The position numbers were made by a program, and so were the translations under genes. A stretch of DNA of 64,000 nt from positions 1 to 64,000 of the forward strand of contig CAIMUX010000110.1 of NCBI GenBank assembly GCA_903844735.1, given 5' to 3'. The stretch comes from Candidatus Eiseniibacteriota bacterium (GTDB lineage Bacteria; Eisenbacteria; RBG-16-71-46; CAIMUX01). Positions 56,456-64,000 of the stretch are shown here, piece by piece; the first letter of the stretch is position 1; each line of letters starts with the position of its first letter. The notes beneath the pieces are model-generated. The model made no database searches, had not been told where the DNA came from, and was given only the letters and a program-made list of their open reading frames with translations.

Positions 56456-57822
56456 CCCGCTCTCTCCTCCTCCGCAGGCATCGGCTGCAGGTCACCCCAG
56501 CTCCGGTTGCAGTCGAGGTACTGCTGCCAGGCGTTCTGTGCTTTGCGGCGGAGCCCCAACCGCCGGTAGGCCTGCCCGAGGATGTAATAAGTCCGGGCGT
56601 AGGCGGGATTCAGGCCCGCCCCTTCCTCCAGCTCCCGCACCGCTTCCGGCGCGCGGTCGAGGGCCAGGAGCGCCTCCGCCCGTTGCGCATGCAGATCGGC
56701 CGAACGAACCCCCTGGCGAGAGAGCTGGGAAAGCTCGTCGAGCACCTCATCCCAGAGCTCCCGCTGCCGAAGAACGCTGGTCAGCGTCATGCGGGCCTGG
56801 AAATACTGGGGGTTGACCTCCAGGGCGCGGCGCAGGCAGCGCAGGGCGTCATCGCCCCGTCCCTGGGACTCATACAGGAGACCGAGGTTGTACTGGAGGT
56901 CCGGGTAGTCGGGGCGTAGGCGAGCCGCCACCTCGAACTGAACGACCGCCTCTTCCTGGTATCCCTGGGATTGGTACTCGAAGCCGAGGGCGATGCGGGC
57001 GGGCACAGACGTGGGATCGACTTCGATGGCCCGGCACAGGGCCGAGACCGCCTCCTCCTCATCACCGCGGGCGAGGGCCAGTTGCGAGAGGCAGACTTGG
57101 TGCATCGACTCGCGTCCCTGCCGGAGAAATGCTTCATCAAAGAATGCCTGGCCATCGGCGAGCTTGCCGTGTCGGGCACAGAGAGCGCCCAGGTAGCGAC
57201 AGAGGTCGGCCGCTACGGGATTCCAGGCCTCGGCCGCGTCGTCGCCCAGGACCGACTCGATGTGTGGTTGAAAATTCCGAGAGCGGCGCCCCGAACCACT
57301 CGCCGGCCGCCCGCGCGACTCCAGCACGCGGCGGTAGAGCGGGTGCGCCCGCTCGGCGGCTTCCAGCGCGGCACGGGCCGCCGCGGGATCTCCCCACGCC
57401 GACTCGTAAACAGACAACACATACCAACCCGTAGCGTCCCAGGTCGGGTTTTCCACGAGACGGCGTAGGGCAGCCCGAGTTCCCTCCCGATCGCCGGCTT
57501 GAGCGAGAAACCATGCCGTCCAGAGGCATCGCTCCGGCTCCTCCTGGCCTTCCGCCGGGGCCTCTTGCGCCCAGGCCGCGGGATCGAGCTCGCCGTCACG
57601 AAGGCGCAGCGCGACCAGACGCGCGAACCGAGCCCGCCGGTAGCCAGGGTTGGCCTGCAGCGCCGCGTCGAACTCCGTCACCGCATCTCCCGCGTTCCCC
57701 CGGGCCAAGCGCAGGAGTCCCAGCAGGTGCCGGAGATCGGCGAAGGTGGGGTTGTCCCGAACCTGGGCCTCCAACTCCCGCGCTCCCTCGAGCCACGGGT
57801 CTAAGACCAGTTCCATCTGCAT
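56452..57822 (-). CDS. tetratricopeptide repeat protein
   Basis: At least seven TPR-like helical pairs over about 450 residues, for example LLGLLRLARGNAGDAVTEFD, ALGFEYQSQGYQEEAVVQFE and YNLGLLYESQGRGDDALRCL. TPR proteins scaffold complexes. The ATG taken shares one base with the BON gene stop (TGATG); a start 6 codons earlier is possible. It overlaps the PEGA gene by 4 nt. Confidence 0.88.
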   Translation of the reverse strand: MQMELVLDPWLEGARELEAQVRDNPTFADLRHLLGLLRLARGNAGDAVTEFDAALQANPGYRRARFARLVALRLRDGELDPAAWAQEAPAEGQEEPERCLWTAWFLAQAGDREGTRAALRRLVENPTWDATGWYVLSVYESAWGDPAAARAALEAAERAHPLYRRVLESRGRPASGSGRRSRNFQPHIESVLGDDAAEAWNPVAADLCRYLGALCARHGKLADGQAFFDEAFLRQGRESMHQVCLSQLALARGDEEEAVSALCRAIEVDPTSVPARIALGFEYQSQGYQEEAVVQFEVAARLRPDYPDLQYNLGLLYESQGRGDDALRCLRRALEVNPQYFQARMTLTSVLRQRELWDEVLDELSQLSRQGVRSADLHAQRAEALLALDRAPEAVRELEEGAGLNPAYARTYYILGQAYRRLGLRRKAQNAWQQYLDCNRSWGDLQPMPAEEERAG

Positions 57823-58115
57823 CACGCTGCCCCCCGGCATGATTCCCCCGTGTCGGGCTCTCCGAGCCGGAACACGACGTCCCGCACCTCCGGGATGGCC
57901 TCAATCTCCCGTTGAATCCGCCGACACCAGGCGTCTCGCGCGGTGGCGGCCGATCCCGGGGCGTCCAGCCCGGGCCCACTCTCGGTGCGCAGATCGCCGC
58001 CGATGTACACCACACCGTTGGTGGTTCCGATGGTCACGGACCGTAGGTCCACCCAACGCCGAGCCAAGAGAATCCGCACCTTGGCCTGGATCTTCGAGTC
58101 AGCCCCCTTTTGCAT
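57822..58115 (-). CDS. BON domain protein
   Basis: A 97-residue protein that is a single BON module (KIQAKVRILLARRWVDLRSV, GVVYIGGDLRTE, EAIPEVRDVVFRL), usually binding phospholipid or peptidoglycan surfaces. No signal peptide. ATG with GGAGGGG 8 nt upstream. First gene of a BON-TPR-PEGA operon. Confidence 0.82.
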   Translation of the reverse strand: MQKGADSKIQAKVRILLARRWVDLRSVTIGTTNGVVYIGGDLRTESGPGLDAPGSAATARDAWCRRIQREIEAIPEVRDVVFRLGEPDTGESCRGAA

Positions 58116-58420
58116 GGTCGTTCCCCTCCGCCAGTCAGACAGTCAAGGGGCATGCCAGAGGCGAGGAAGAATGACTTCGACATGGAGAGCCGAAATCACT
58201 TGAGGCAGATTCTATATCTGACTGTTGTATCGTTGATTAGCAACTCGACCCGGCAAGTGCTCCCGAGGCACGCGATCTGACCGGGAAGTCTCTCTCGATC
58301 GTTGGGATGGTTTTTGGCCATCCGCACGCCTGGATGGATGCGGCTTGAGCGGACCGACGCACGAAGCGATCCGATTCCGCCAGACCCTGCTCGGTGGCAG
58401 CCGGGAACTCTTCCGCCCTG
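58116..58420. other. 305-bp gap upstream of the BON operon
   Basis: No gene. A locally A/T-rich patch (TATATCTGACTGTTGTATCG, near 58,213-58,232) is a likely promoter area for the leftward BON operon but I cannot align clear boxes. Confidence 0.4.
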
Positions 58421-59491
58421 CTAGAAACCGATCGAGGCCGAAACGCGGTGCGTCGCGTCGAGTTCCTCGTGGGAAAGGAAGGCGTAGTCAACACCCCAGG
58501 AGCGATAGCGGATGCCGGCGCCGGCGGTCAGCGCGCCGGCGTCGCTGCCGACCCGAGCCGCGACGGCCGAGCCGTGCCCTTTGCGCCCCGAACCAAAGGC
58601 GGAGGCGTTCCCGACCCAGTACTCGAGCCCGGCCTGGAGGTCGCCTCCCCAGGCACCGCTTGCTATCTGGCTCGCGGCATCACGACCGTCGAATGTATTG
58701 GCCAGAGCGAGCGCCGTGTTGAGCCGTCCTCGCAGACCCGGGAGATCGCGCGTCCAGGCAGCGCCGAAGGTCAGCGCCGGCCGAAGCGTCTCACGGTGGC
58801 CGGTATCCCAGGAGATGCGCGTGGTGGTGGCATCGGCCAGCCGCACTCCCAATCCCCAGGAAGCAGTAGGCCGGTAGAGGAGCCCAAGGTCGAGCCCCAT
58901 CCCGAAACTCGTGTTGTCCAGCAATCCCTGCCGGATCAGCTTCAGGTTTCCGCCAAGCGACAACCGGTCGCCGGTGGCGCGGGCATACGAGAGCAGCAGC
59001 GCGTACTCGGTATCACTGTCCATATAGAATCGATCCGGCAGGATCGGCTCCCCTTCGTCGCGGCGTCCGTTATGATTCCGATCGTCGTAGGCGTCGCGTG
59101 TGACAAGGATGTCATCCACCGAGAAACGGACCAGAGAAATCGCGACCGCCGACCCGCTGCTACGGGAGTCGAGCGGCTGCACGAACGAGGCGAAGTCATG
59201 GTTGGCGATCGACCCGAACTGCTCGGCGTGCATGAACAGCATCTCGGGTCGGGCGGCACGGGCCAGGCCCGCCGGGTTCCAGTACGGTGCCGAGCCATCA
59301 TCGGCAATGGCCACGAAAGCGCCTCCGAGACCGAGAGCCCTGGCCCCGACACCGATCTTCAGGAACTCCGCGGCGTACTTCCCGCCGGCGAGCACGGGCG
59401 AGGCGAGCACACACGCGGCAGAAAACGCGAGGCTGATGCAGGCGGCACGGACCGCTCCGGAAACGTGCCCGTCGGCGGTAAGCAAGCGCAT
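58421..59491 (-). CDS. PorV/PorQ-like outer-membrane protein (copy 2)
   Basis: Signal peptide (about 13-37, ending SPVLAGG), then YAAEFLKIGVGARALGLGGA and APYWNPAGLARA, the PorV-type start, and a beta-barrel ending in RVSASIGF with terminal Phe. A DxNxDG-like calcium loop (DDRNHNGRRDEGEP) is inserted. ATG has AAGGAG 7 nt upstream. 356 residues. Apparently monocistronic; paralogous to the protein encoded at 15,226. Confidence 0.85.
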   Translation of the reverse strand: MRLLTADGHVSGAVRAACISLAFSAACVLASPVLAGGKYAAEFLKIGVGARALGLGGAFVAIADDGSAPYWNPAGLARAARPEMLFMHAEQFGSIANHDFASFVQPLDSRSSGSAVAISLVRFSVDDILVTRDAYDDRNHNGRRDEGEPILPDRFYMDSDTEYALLLSYARATGDRLSLGGNLKLIRQGLLDNTSFGMGLDLGLLYRPTASWGLGVRLADATTTRISWDTGHRETLRPALTFGAAWTRDLPGLRGRLNTALALANTFDGRDAASQIASGAWGGDLQAGLEYWVGNASAFGSGRKGHGSAVAARVGSDAGALTAGAGIRYRSWGVDYAFLSHEELDATHRVSASIGF

Positions 59492-59531
59492 AGCGGCTCC
59501 TTGGGGATGCGACGCCGGAATCTTCTGCCAT

Positions 59532-59587
59532 CGGCCCAAGGACCCACTTCCCTCAGCACCGGCCCACGGACCCACTAGCCCTGAGTA
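59532..59587. repeat. two direct 28-bp repeats in the PorV-2 upstream region
   Basis: Copies begin CGGCCCAAGGACCCACT and CGGCCCACGGACCCACT, 28 nt apart, 40 nt upstream of the PorV-2 start. Could be paired regulator sites or a short duplication. Confidence 0.4.
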
Positions 59588-59704
59588 CCATCCTAGCCGA
59601 GGGCTTGCGTGGGGTCAAATCGGGCACACCACCGATACCGAACCCCGAGACCATCGGCACGGATCCCCGGAGAATCACCGGCGCCGGCTCAAACAGGCCG
59701 GAAC

Positions 59705-60103
59705 TCAGGCGGCGTCGGACTCCCCGTACACGAGCTTGTACCAGTCGACGTACCCCTGGATGTGGCTCTTCGCGTCCTGCCCGAGGCTCAGAAACGCGGA
59801 AGCCATTTTGTAGTCGCCATCTGGAGAGTCCGACTTCTCGCAGCGCACCACGACCGCGGTAGTTTCAATGGTCCGCGGGGCGTGCTCCGCGTAGGGAGGG
59901 AACTGGAAGGTAATCCCGAGCCGGGTTAGCGGCTCGATCTCGCGGCTGCTTCGGCAGAAGAACCCGCCGACGCTGAAGTTCAGCACTTTGAGCCGAAGAT
60001 CTTCCTGCGGACACCCGCCTTGGAGCACCGCTTCCAGATTGATGCGCGCGCGCGGGTGCTTGCGCCGCTCCGACCCTTTCGGTCGTCCGTGCTTGCCTTC
60101 CAT
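59705..60103 (-). CDS. PilZ domain protein
   Basis: PilZ domains bind c-di-GMP. The RRKHPRARINLEAV motif and NFSVGGFFCRS (N/DxSxxG) are both present, so binding is plausible. 132 residues. ATG chosen; a GTG 8 codons upstream is an alternative and neither ribosome site is ideal. Confidence 0.85.
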   Translation of the reverse strand: MEGKHGRPKGSERRKHPRARINLEAVLQGGCPQEDLRLKVLNFSVGGFFCRSSREIEPLTRLGITFQFPPYAEHAPRTIETTAVVVRCEKSDSPDGDYKMASAFLSLGQDAKSHIQGYVDWYKLVYGESDAA

Positions 60104-60270
60104 GGCCTGGCTTGCCTCCCGTGCCACTGATGCCGATCGCCGCTAAGCTCCTTCTCCCGTTTTCGGCCCGGACCCCGAGAAGGGTGAGCACCCATCCCCG
60201 ACCCGCGGACGAGCCCGATGGTGAGCCCGCGGATGCTCGCGCGTAAAGGGCGGAATCGCGGCCTTAGATT

Positions 60271-60310
60271 CGGAGCGGGCTTCGGGCTTCGAGCTTCAGA
60301 CTTCGGGCTA
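60271..60310. repeat. short GGGCTTC direct repeats after the RNase R gene
   Basis: GCGGGCTTCGGGCTTCGAGC and CTTCAGACTTCGGGCTACCG form about five imperfect copies of a 7-9-bp unit at the 3' end of rnr. Confidence 0.4.
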
Positions 60311-62563
60311 CCGGCGCTTCGTGCCGCGTTTCCCGGAACTGCTGCGCTTTGGCCCCGCGGTCTTGCGGGCGCTGCCGCCCCCGCCCGATCTACGAGGCGG
60401 ACGGCTGGCGGACTTCAATCTCCCGTCCTTGGCCCGGCTGGACCGGCTTCGGCCGCCGGGGCCACGAGCCGGGGTGGTCCCGCTGCGCGGCCTCTTCCTC
60501 GTGTCCGGCCGTTTCCCGGCGCGTTCATCCCCCGCGCCCCGCGCGACTTCATCCCCGGCGTCTCCGTCCGCGGCGCGCCGATCCTCGCCGCGCCCTGATC
60601 GATCGCGCCGCCCTCGTCCGCGCGGGCCCGCCACTCGCACCAGAGCAAATTCGACCCGGCGCGCTCGCAGGTCGACGCGGGCCACGATGACGCGCACCGG
60701 ATCACCCGGCCGGAACTCCTCCCGCGACCGATCGTGCAGAAACGCCGGGCGTTCGTCCGCGAGGCGAAACCCAGGCGGCAACGACTCCCGCGGCACGAAT
60801 CCTTCCACCGGCATGGTGTCCAGTTCCACGAAGAGGCCCGCGGGGATCATCCCCGTGATGTGCCCGGCGAACTCCGCGCCCAGGCGACGCTCCATGAAAC
60901 GGGCGGTCTTCAGCCGCACCATCTCGCGTTCCGCCTCCTGCGCGTTGACCTCGGCGCGCGACGAGCAGCTCGCTTCGCGCTCGGCGTCCTCCCACGAGAC
61001 GGTCGGCGGGCGGCCGTCCAGCAGTTCCTTCACCCGGCGGTGCACGAAGAGGTCGGGATAGCGACGGATCGGCGACGTGAAATGGCAGTAGCCGCGCAAC
61101 CCAAGGCCGAAATGGCCGGTGTCGACCGGTGCATAGATCGCTTTGCGCAACGCACGCAGAAAGAGCCGCTGCACCGTGCGCCCGAGCGGCGAGTCGGGAA
61201 GCGCCTCCAACCAGCGCCGCAATCGCGGGAAATCGGAGAGCGCTGCGGGCGACGTGCCCGGCACCAGCGCCAACGCATCCCCCAGGAATCGAGCCACAGA
61301 TTCGGCATCGGGCTCGGCGTGGACGCGGTAGAGAAACGGTACTTCGCGCTCCAGCGCCCACGTCCCGATGGCCCGATTGGCCGCGATCATGAACTCCTCG
61401 ATGAGCCGATGGGACTCAAGCGATGCTCGGCGGTGAATTTCGCGCGGCACGCCGTCGGGACCCAGCGTCATCTCCGCTTCCGCCACGTTGAACTCAAAGC
61501 CGCCTTGAGCGAAGCGACGGTCCCGCAGAATCCCGGCCAGTCGGGCCATCTCGCGCAGGGCCGCTACGATCTCGGGCGATGACGCCTCGGGGTCATCTTT
61601 CCCGTCGAGTTTCCCGTCAAGGATCGCCTGGGCCTGCGCGTAGTGAAGCCGGGCTTGGCTTCGGATCCAGCCACGCGAGACATGCACCCCGCTTCCGGCA
61701 CCGCGAGCGTCGAAATCGATCCGCACAGAGAGAACCCGCCGGTCGATGCCCGGGCCCAGGCTCGCGGCCACACTGGAAAGCCCCTCCGGCAGCATCGGGA
61801 TCGCCACGCCGGGAAAATAGACACTGGTGCCGCGACGCGAGGCTTCCCGGTCCAACGGTCCGCCTTCCGCCACGAACGAAGTGACATCGGCGATGTGCAC
61901 CCAGAGTCGCCACCCGCCACCAGCGAGCGGTGCGATCGCCACGGCGTCATCGAAATCCTTGGCGTCGGGCGGATCGATCGTGAGGACGAAGTCGTCGCGG
62001 AAGTCCTCGCGCCGGGCTGCCTCGGGATCGGGACCCGCGGCCGAGGCGAGGGCCTCTTTTTCGGCGGCTTCGGGGAAACGCAGGTCGAGAGAAGCCTCGC
62101 CTGCAATGTTCACCAGATCGTGGCGCGCGTCGTCTCCCTCGCCCAGGAGGTCGGCGGCCAGGGCCACCGGCGTCTGCTCGGTGCCCGGCCGGGTCTCGAT
62201 GCGAAACCGGATCTTCGCACCGGCCACGCCCGCGACCGTGCCGAGGCGCAGACGGAGCCGCTCGGGCAACAGTGGGCTATCCGGACGCACGAACCACGCC
62301 TTGCCGATCCGCTCCAGATTGCCGGTGTATCCGCCTTCGCCGCCACCGCGCGCGAGGATCTCCTCCACGTCGGCGGAGGGGCGAAAGTCACGCAGGTCCC
62401 CGCGCGTCACACGAACACGCACACGGTCGCCGTGCAGGGCACCAGCCAACGCCTCCGCGGGCACGAAGATGTCCTCTCCTCCCTCGTCGGGACGGAAGAA
62501 GGCGAACCCCGTGCGCGTACCGCGGATGGTCCCATCCAGAGCTTCGGTGCGACGGACTCTCAT
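60308..62563 (-). CDS. rnr: ribonuclease R
   Basis: A 3'-5' exoribonuclease for structured RNA. Cold-shock domains (1-160: FAFFRPDEGGEDIFVP), RNB catalytic domain with DPPDAKDFDDAVAI metal ligands and YCHFTSPIRRYPDLFVHR, and a C-terminal S1 domain (GHITGMIPAGLFVELD). The N-terminal HTH of E. coli RNase R is absent and the last ~110 residues are a strongly basic Arg/Gly/Ser tail, which probably helps RNA binding. 751 residues. ATG start; weak ribosome site. Confidence 0.95.
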   Translation of the reverse strand: MRVRRTEALDGTIRGTRTGFAFFRPDEGGEDIFVPAEALAGALHGDRVRVRVTRGDLRDFRPSADVEEILARGGGEGGYTGNLERIGKAWFVRPDSPLLPERLRLRLGTVAGVAGAKIRFRIETRPGTEQTPVALAADLLGEGDDARHDLVNIAGEASLDLRFPEAAEKEALASAAGPDPEAARREDFRDDFVLTIDPPDAKDFDDAVAIAPLAGGGWRLWVHIADVTSFVAEGGPLDREASRRGTSVYFPGVAIPMLPEGLSSVAASLGPGIDRRVLSVRIDFDARGAGSGVHVSRGWIRSQARLHYAQAQAILDGKLDGKDDPEASSPEIVAALREMARLAGILRDRRFAQGGFEFNVAEAEMTLGPDGVPREIHRRASLESHRLIEEFMIAANRAIGTWALEREVPFLYRVHAEPDAESVARFLGDALALVPGTSPAALSDFPRLRRWLEALPDSPLGRTVQRLFLRALRKAIYAPVDTGHFGLGLRGYCHFTSPIRRYPDLFVHRRVKELLDGRPPTVSWEDAEREASCSSRAEVNAQEAEREMVRLKTARFMERRLGAEFAGHITGMIPAGLFVELDTMPVEGFVPRESLPPGFRLADERPAFLHDRSREEFRPGDPVRVIVARVDLRARRVEFALVRVAGPRGRGRRDRSGRGEDRRAADGDAGDEVARGAGDERAGKRPDTRKRPRSGTTPARGPGGRSRSSRAKDGRLKSASRPPRRSGGGGSARKTAGPKRSSSGKRGTKRR

Positions 62564-62586
62564 AATTTTCCCGCAGATACACGGAA

Positions 62587-62614
62587 AGCCCCGGGACGGT
62601 CATCCCACCCGGGG
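62587..62614 (-). terminator. hairpin between the small ribosomal peptide and rnr
   Basis: GCCCCGGG and CCCGGGGC pair perfectly with a 12-nt loop; on the minus strand TTT follows. Acts as terminator or attenuator, lowering rnr expression relative to the peptide gene. Confidence 0.6.
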
Positions 62615-62696
62615 CCTACCCACGAAAGCCGGCGGCATCGACCGCCAGGGAAAGGGGGTACGTCCAGGCAGTGCGAGGCAGCCCGGACGCCGACGA

Positions 62697-62798
62697 TCAC
62701 TTCTGCCAGAGGCGCTTCTTGTGGCGGTTCTTCCGCAGGCGCTTCTTCCTCTTGTGTGTCGCGATCTTCTTTCTCTTGCGCTTCTTGCCGCAACCCAT
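62697..62798 (-). CDS. AURKAIP1/COX24 (mS38-like) domain peptide
   Basis: 33 residues: MGCGKKRKRKK, then ATHKRKKRLRKNRHKK. The second part matches the short basic peptide conserved in Bacteroidota and related phyla as the AURKAIP1/COX24-domain protein, the bacterial counterpart of mitochondrial ribosomal protein mS38. It should bind the small ribosomal subunit. ATG preceded by AAGAGG. Too short for most gene finders. Confidence 0.8.
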   Translation of the reverse strand: MGCGKKRKRKKIATHKRKKRLRKNRHKKRLWQK

Positions 62799-62903
62799 GA
62801 ACGACGACCTCTTCTTTCCTTGCCGCAGGTGAAACCCGCGCTCACATGCGGGGCCGCGGGCTCCCACGCGCCGCCATTCCCCGCTCCGCTATCTGCTTGC
62901 CCG

Positions 62904-63191
62904 CTAGTGGCTTGCCCGTTCTGACACCCGTTTCCCCAGACCGGGCGCGCAGCGAAAGACGGGCGCAAGCCGGGCCGGAACCCGGATCCGGCCGCCCTTC
63001 CCAGGCGTTTGTACAACGCGGCCCACACGCGGCCGCACTTCGAAGCGGCCGAACCCGCGCAGCGTCACCGCCTGGCCTTCGGTCAAAGCCCGCTCGATCG
63101 ACTGCAACAACGTCTCGACGACCGCCCGGGCATCCCGCGGGCGCATATGCCGCGCCTCCGCCAGATCCCCGATCAGTTCCTTCTTGGTCAT
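62904..63191 (-). CDS. HU/IHF family DNA-binding protein
   Basis: Nucleoid protein of 95 residues. The N-terminal helices (KKELIGDLAEARHMRPRDAR) and FGRFEVRPRVGRV match HU; the DNA-binding arm reads TPGKGGRIRVPARLAPVFRC, with the conserved Pro. Somewhat more basic than usual. ATG with GGGGAGG 6 nt upstream. Confidence 0.92.
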   Translation of the reverse strand: MTKKELIGDLAEARHMRPRDARAVVETLLQSIERALTEGQAVTLRGFGRFEVRPRVGRVVQTPGKGGRIRVPARLAPVFRCAPGLGKRVSERASH

Positions 63192-63289
63192 GTCCGGACC
63201 TCCCCGCGATGCGGACTCCGGTCACGAGATGGAACGAATTGCCAAGTCGCACCATACCGGACGATCCAGGGGTTCGTCAACCGGCTTTC

Positions 63290-64000
63290 TCAGCGGTACT
63301 CCAGACGAGGAGCCGAGCCGAGCAAAACCCGGGTCCGCCCGGCAAGACGGCGGGCAATATCGAGCCAATCCGGCTCCCGCCGCCCATGGGAGGTCACGGG
63401 TGTCGCCGGATCGAGGCCGGCGAGACGGGCCGCCAACCGGATGGCGTCGGGCTCGAAGCCGAGCGTGTCGACCAGTCCGACAGCCAAGGCCTGTCGTCCG
63501 GTGAGGATCCGTCCGTCGGCCAAGCTAAGCACGCTGTCGATGGCCATCACCCGGGACTCTGCCACGGTGGACGTGAACTGCTGGTAGGCATCACCCACTA
63601 CCGACTCGAGCATGGCCCGATCGTCATCGGTCATGGGCCGCCACCAAGCGCCGACATCCTTGCGAGCGCCGGTCTTCACGACCTCGGTACGTACCCCGAT
63701 CTTTTTCATCAGCTCGCTGGCATCGGTGAACGTCATGATCACGCCGATCGAGCCTGTGATCGTGCCCGGCTCGGCCACGATCTTCGACGCCGCACACGCG
63801 AGGTAGTAGCCGCCGGATGCGGCTGTCGCGCCCAGCGAAGCCACCACGGGGTGCTCGGTGCGCCGGCGGTAGCGCTGGACGGCGTCGAGCATCTCCTGCG
63901 TAGCGCCGACCCCGCCGCCCGGGCTGTCCACGCGCAGGACAAGGGCACGGATCCGCGTGTCGCTTTCGATGCGGCGCAGTTCATCGAGGAAGGAACGAGC
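63290..64000 (-). CDS. sppA: signal peptide peptidase SppA (C-terminal part; N terminus beyond the window)
   Basis: The frame is open to the window edge. Present are LVLRVDSPGGGVGATQEMLD (oxyanion region), GATAASGGYYLACAA with the nucleophilic Ser, and TGARKDVGAWWRPM with a following Lys that could be the general base. SppA cleaves remnant signal peptides in the inner membrane. The 5' end is cut by the window, so length and start are unknown. Confidence 0.92.
   Translation of the reverse strand, partial: ARSFLDELRRIESDTRIRALVLRVDSPGGGVGATQEMLDAVQRYRRRTEHPVVASLGATAASGGYYLACAASKIVAEPGTITGSIGVIMTFTDASELMKKIGVRTEVVKTGARKDVGAWWRPMTDDDRAMLESVVGDAYQQFTSTVAESRVMAIDSVLSLADGRILTGRQALAVGLVDTLGFEPDAIRLAARLAGLDPATPVTSHGRREPDWLDIARRLAGRTRVLLGSAPRLEYR

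Overview
The window comes from a GC-rich, diderm, chemotrophic bacterium with a compact genome in which genes are often joined by 4-base stop/start overlaps. LpxH, PorV-like outer-membrane proteins, a secreted metallopeptidase with a FlgD/type IX sorting-like tail, a lipoprotein with lipobox, HtrA, bactofilin-like and PEGA proteins and a 33-residue AURKAIP1/COX24 (mS38-like) ribosomal peptide together suggest an uncultured member of the FCB superphylum (Eisenbacteria-, Krumholzibacteria- or Gemmatimonadota-like). No rRNA is present to confirm this.

Region 1 (1-30.1 kb) is core genome. It starts with a 43-bp tandem array, then lysS with a sigma-54 activator restarting 4 nt after its stop, yggS, a TlpA lipoprotein, gpmI, a MotA/MotB-like pair with HDOD and HPt signalling proteins, an amidase, an M23 peptidase, HtrA, an lpxH broken by one in-frame TAG, a PorV/DUF4384/FN3 surface operon, an rlmN-NtrY-NtrX-DUF4390 operon, a metallopeptidase, an ECF sigma/anti-sigma/bactofilin operon, eno, ftsB and the initiator tRNA-fMet.

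Region 2 (about 30.14-54.02 kb) looks like a genomic island inserted in the 3' end of tRNA-fMet. An 11-bp stretch of the tRNA acceptor/T-stem recurs at 54,013, a recombinase C-terminal remnant lies against the tRNA, and mobile-element remnants (DUF6900, a broken small ORF) lie at the other end. Its cargo is an anaerobe-type metallocluster set: three MinD-type ATPases with inserted ferredoxin domains (one decayed), three NifX/orange-protein-like proteins, DUF5320, DUF134, an IscU-like scaffold, two ZIP metal transporters, zinc-ribbon proteins, a DsbA-like protein, a peroxiredoxin, a methionine gamma-lyase-like enzyme, a CGGC protein and a three-subunit molybdenum hydroxylase. A sigma-54 activator with a cysteine-rich PAS domain is encoded inside the island, and two sequences with correct -24/-12 spacing lie in front of the ATPase/NifX operons. 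The set resembles the orange-protein (ORP) complex of Desulfovibrio with added metal import and Fe-S scaffold genes. Several island genes are pseudogenes (permease, ATPase, thiM, methyltransferase), so the island is old or decaying.

Region 3 (54.1-64 kb) is core again: a pseudo-PP2C/PEGA membrane protein with TPR and BON partners, a second PorV-like protein, PilZ, RNase R, the tiny ribosomal peptide, HU and the C-terminal part of SppA.
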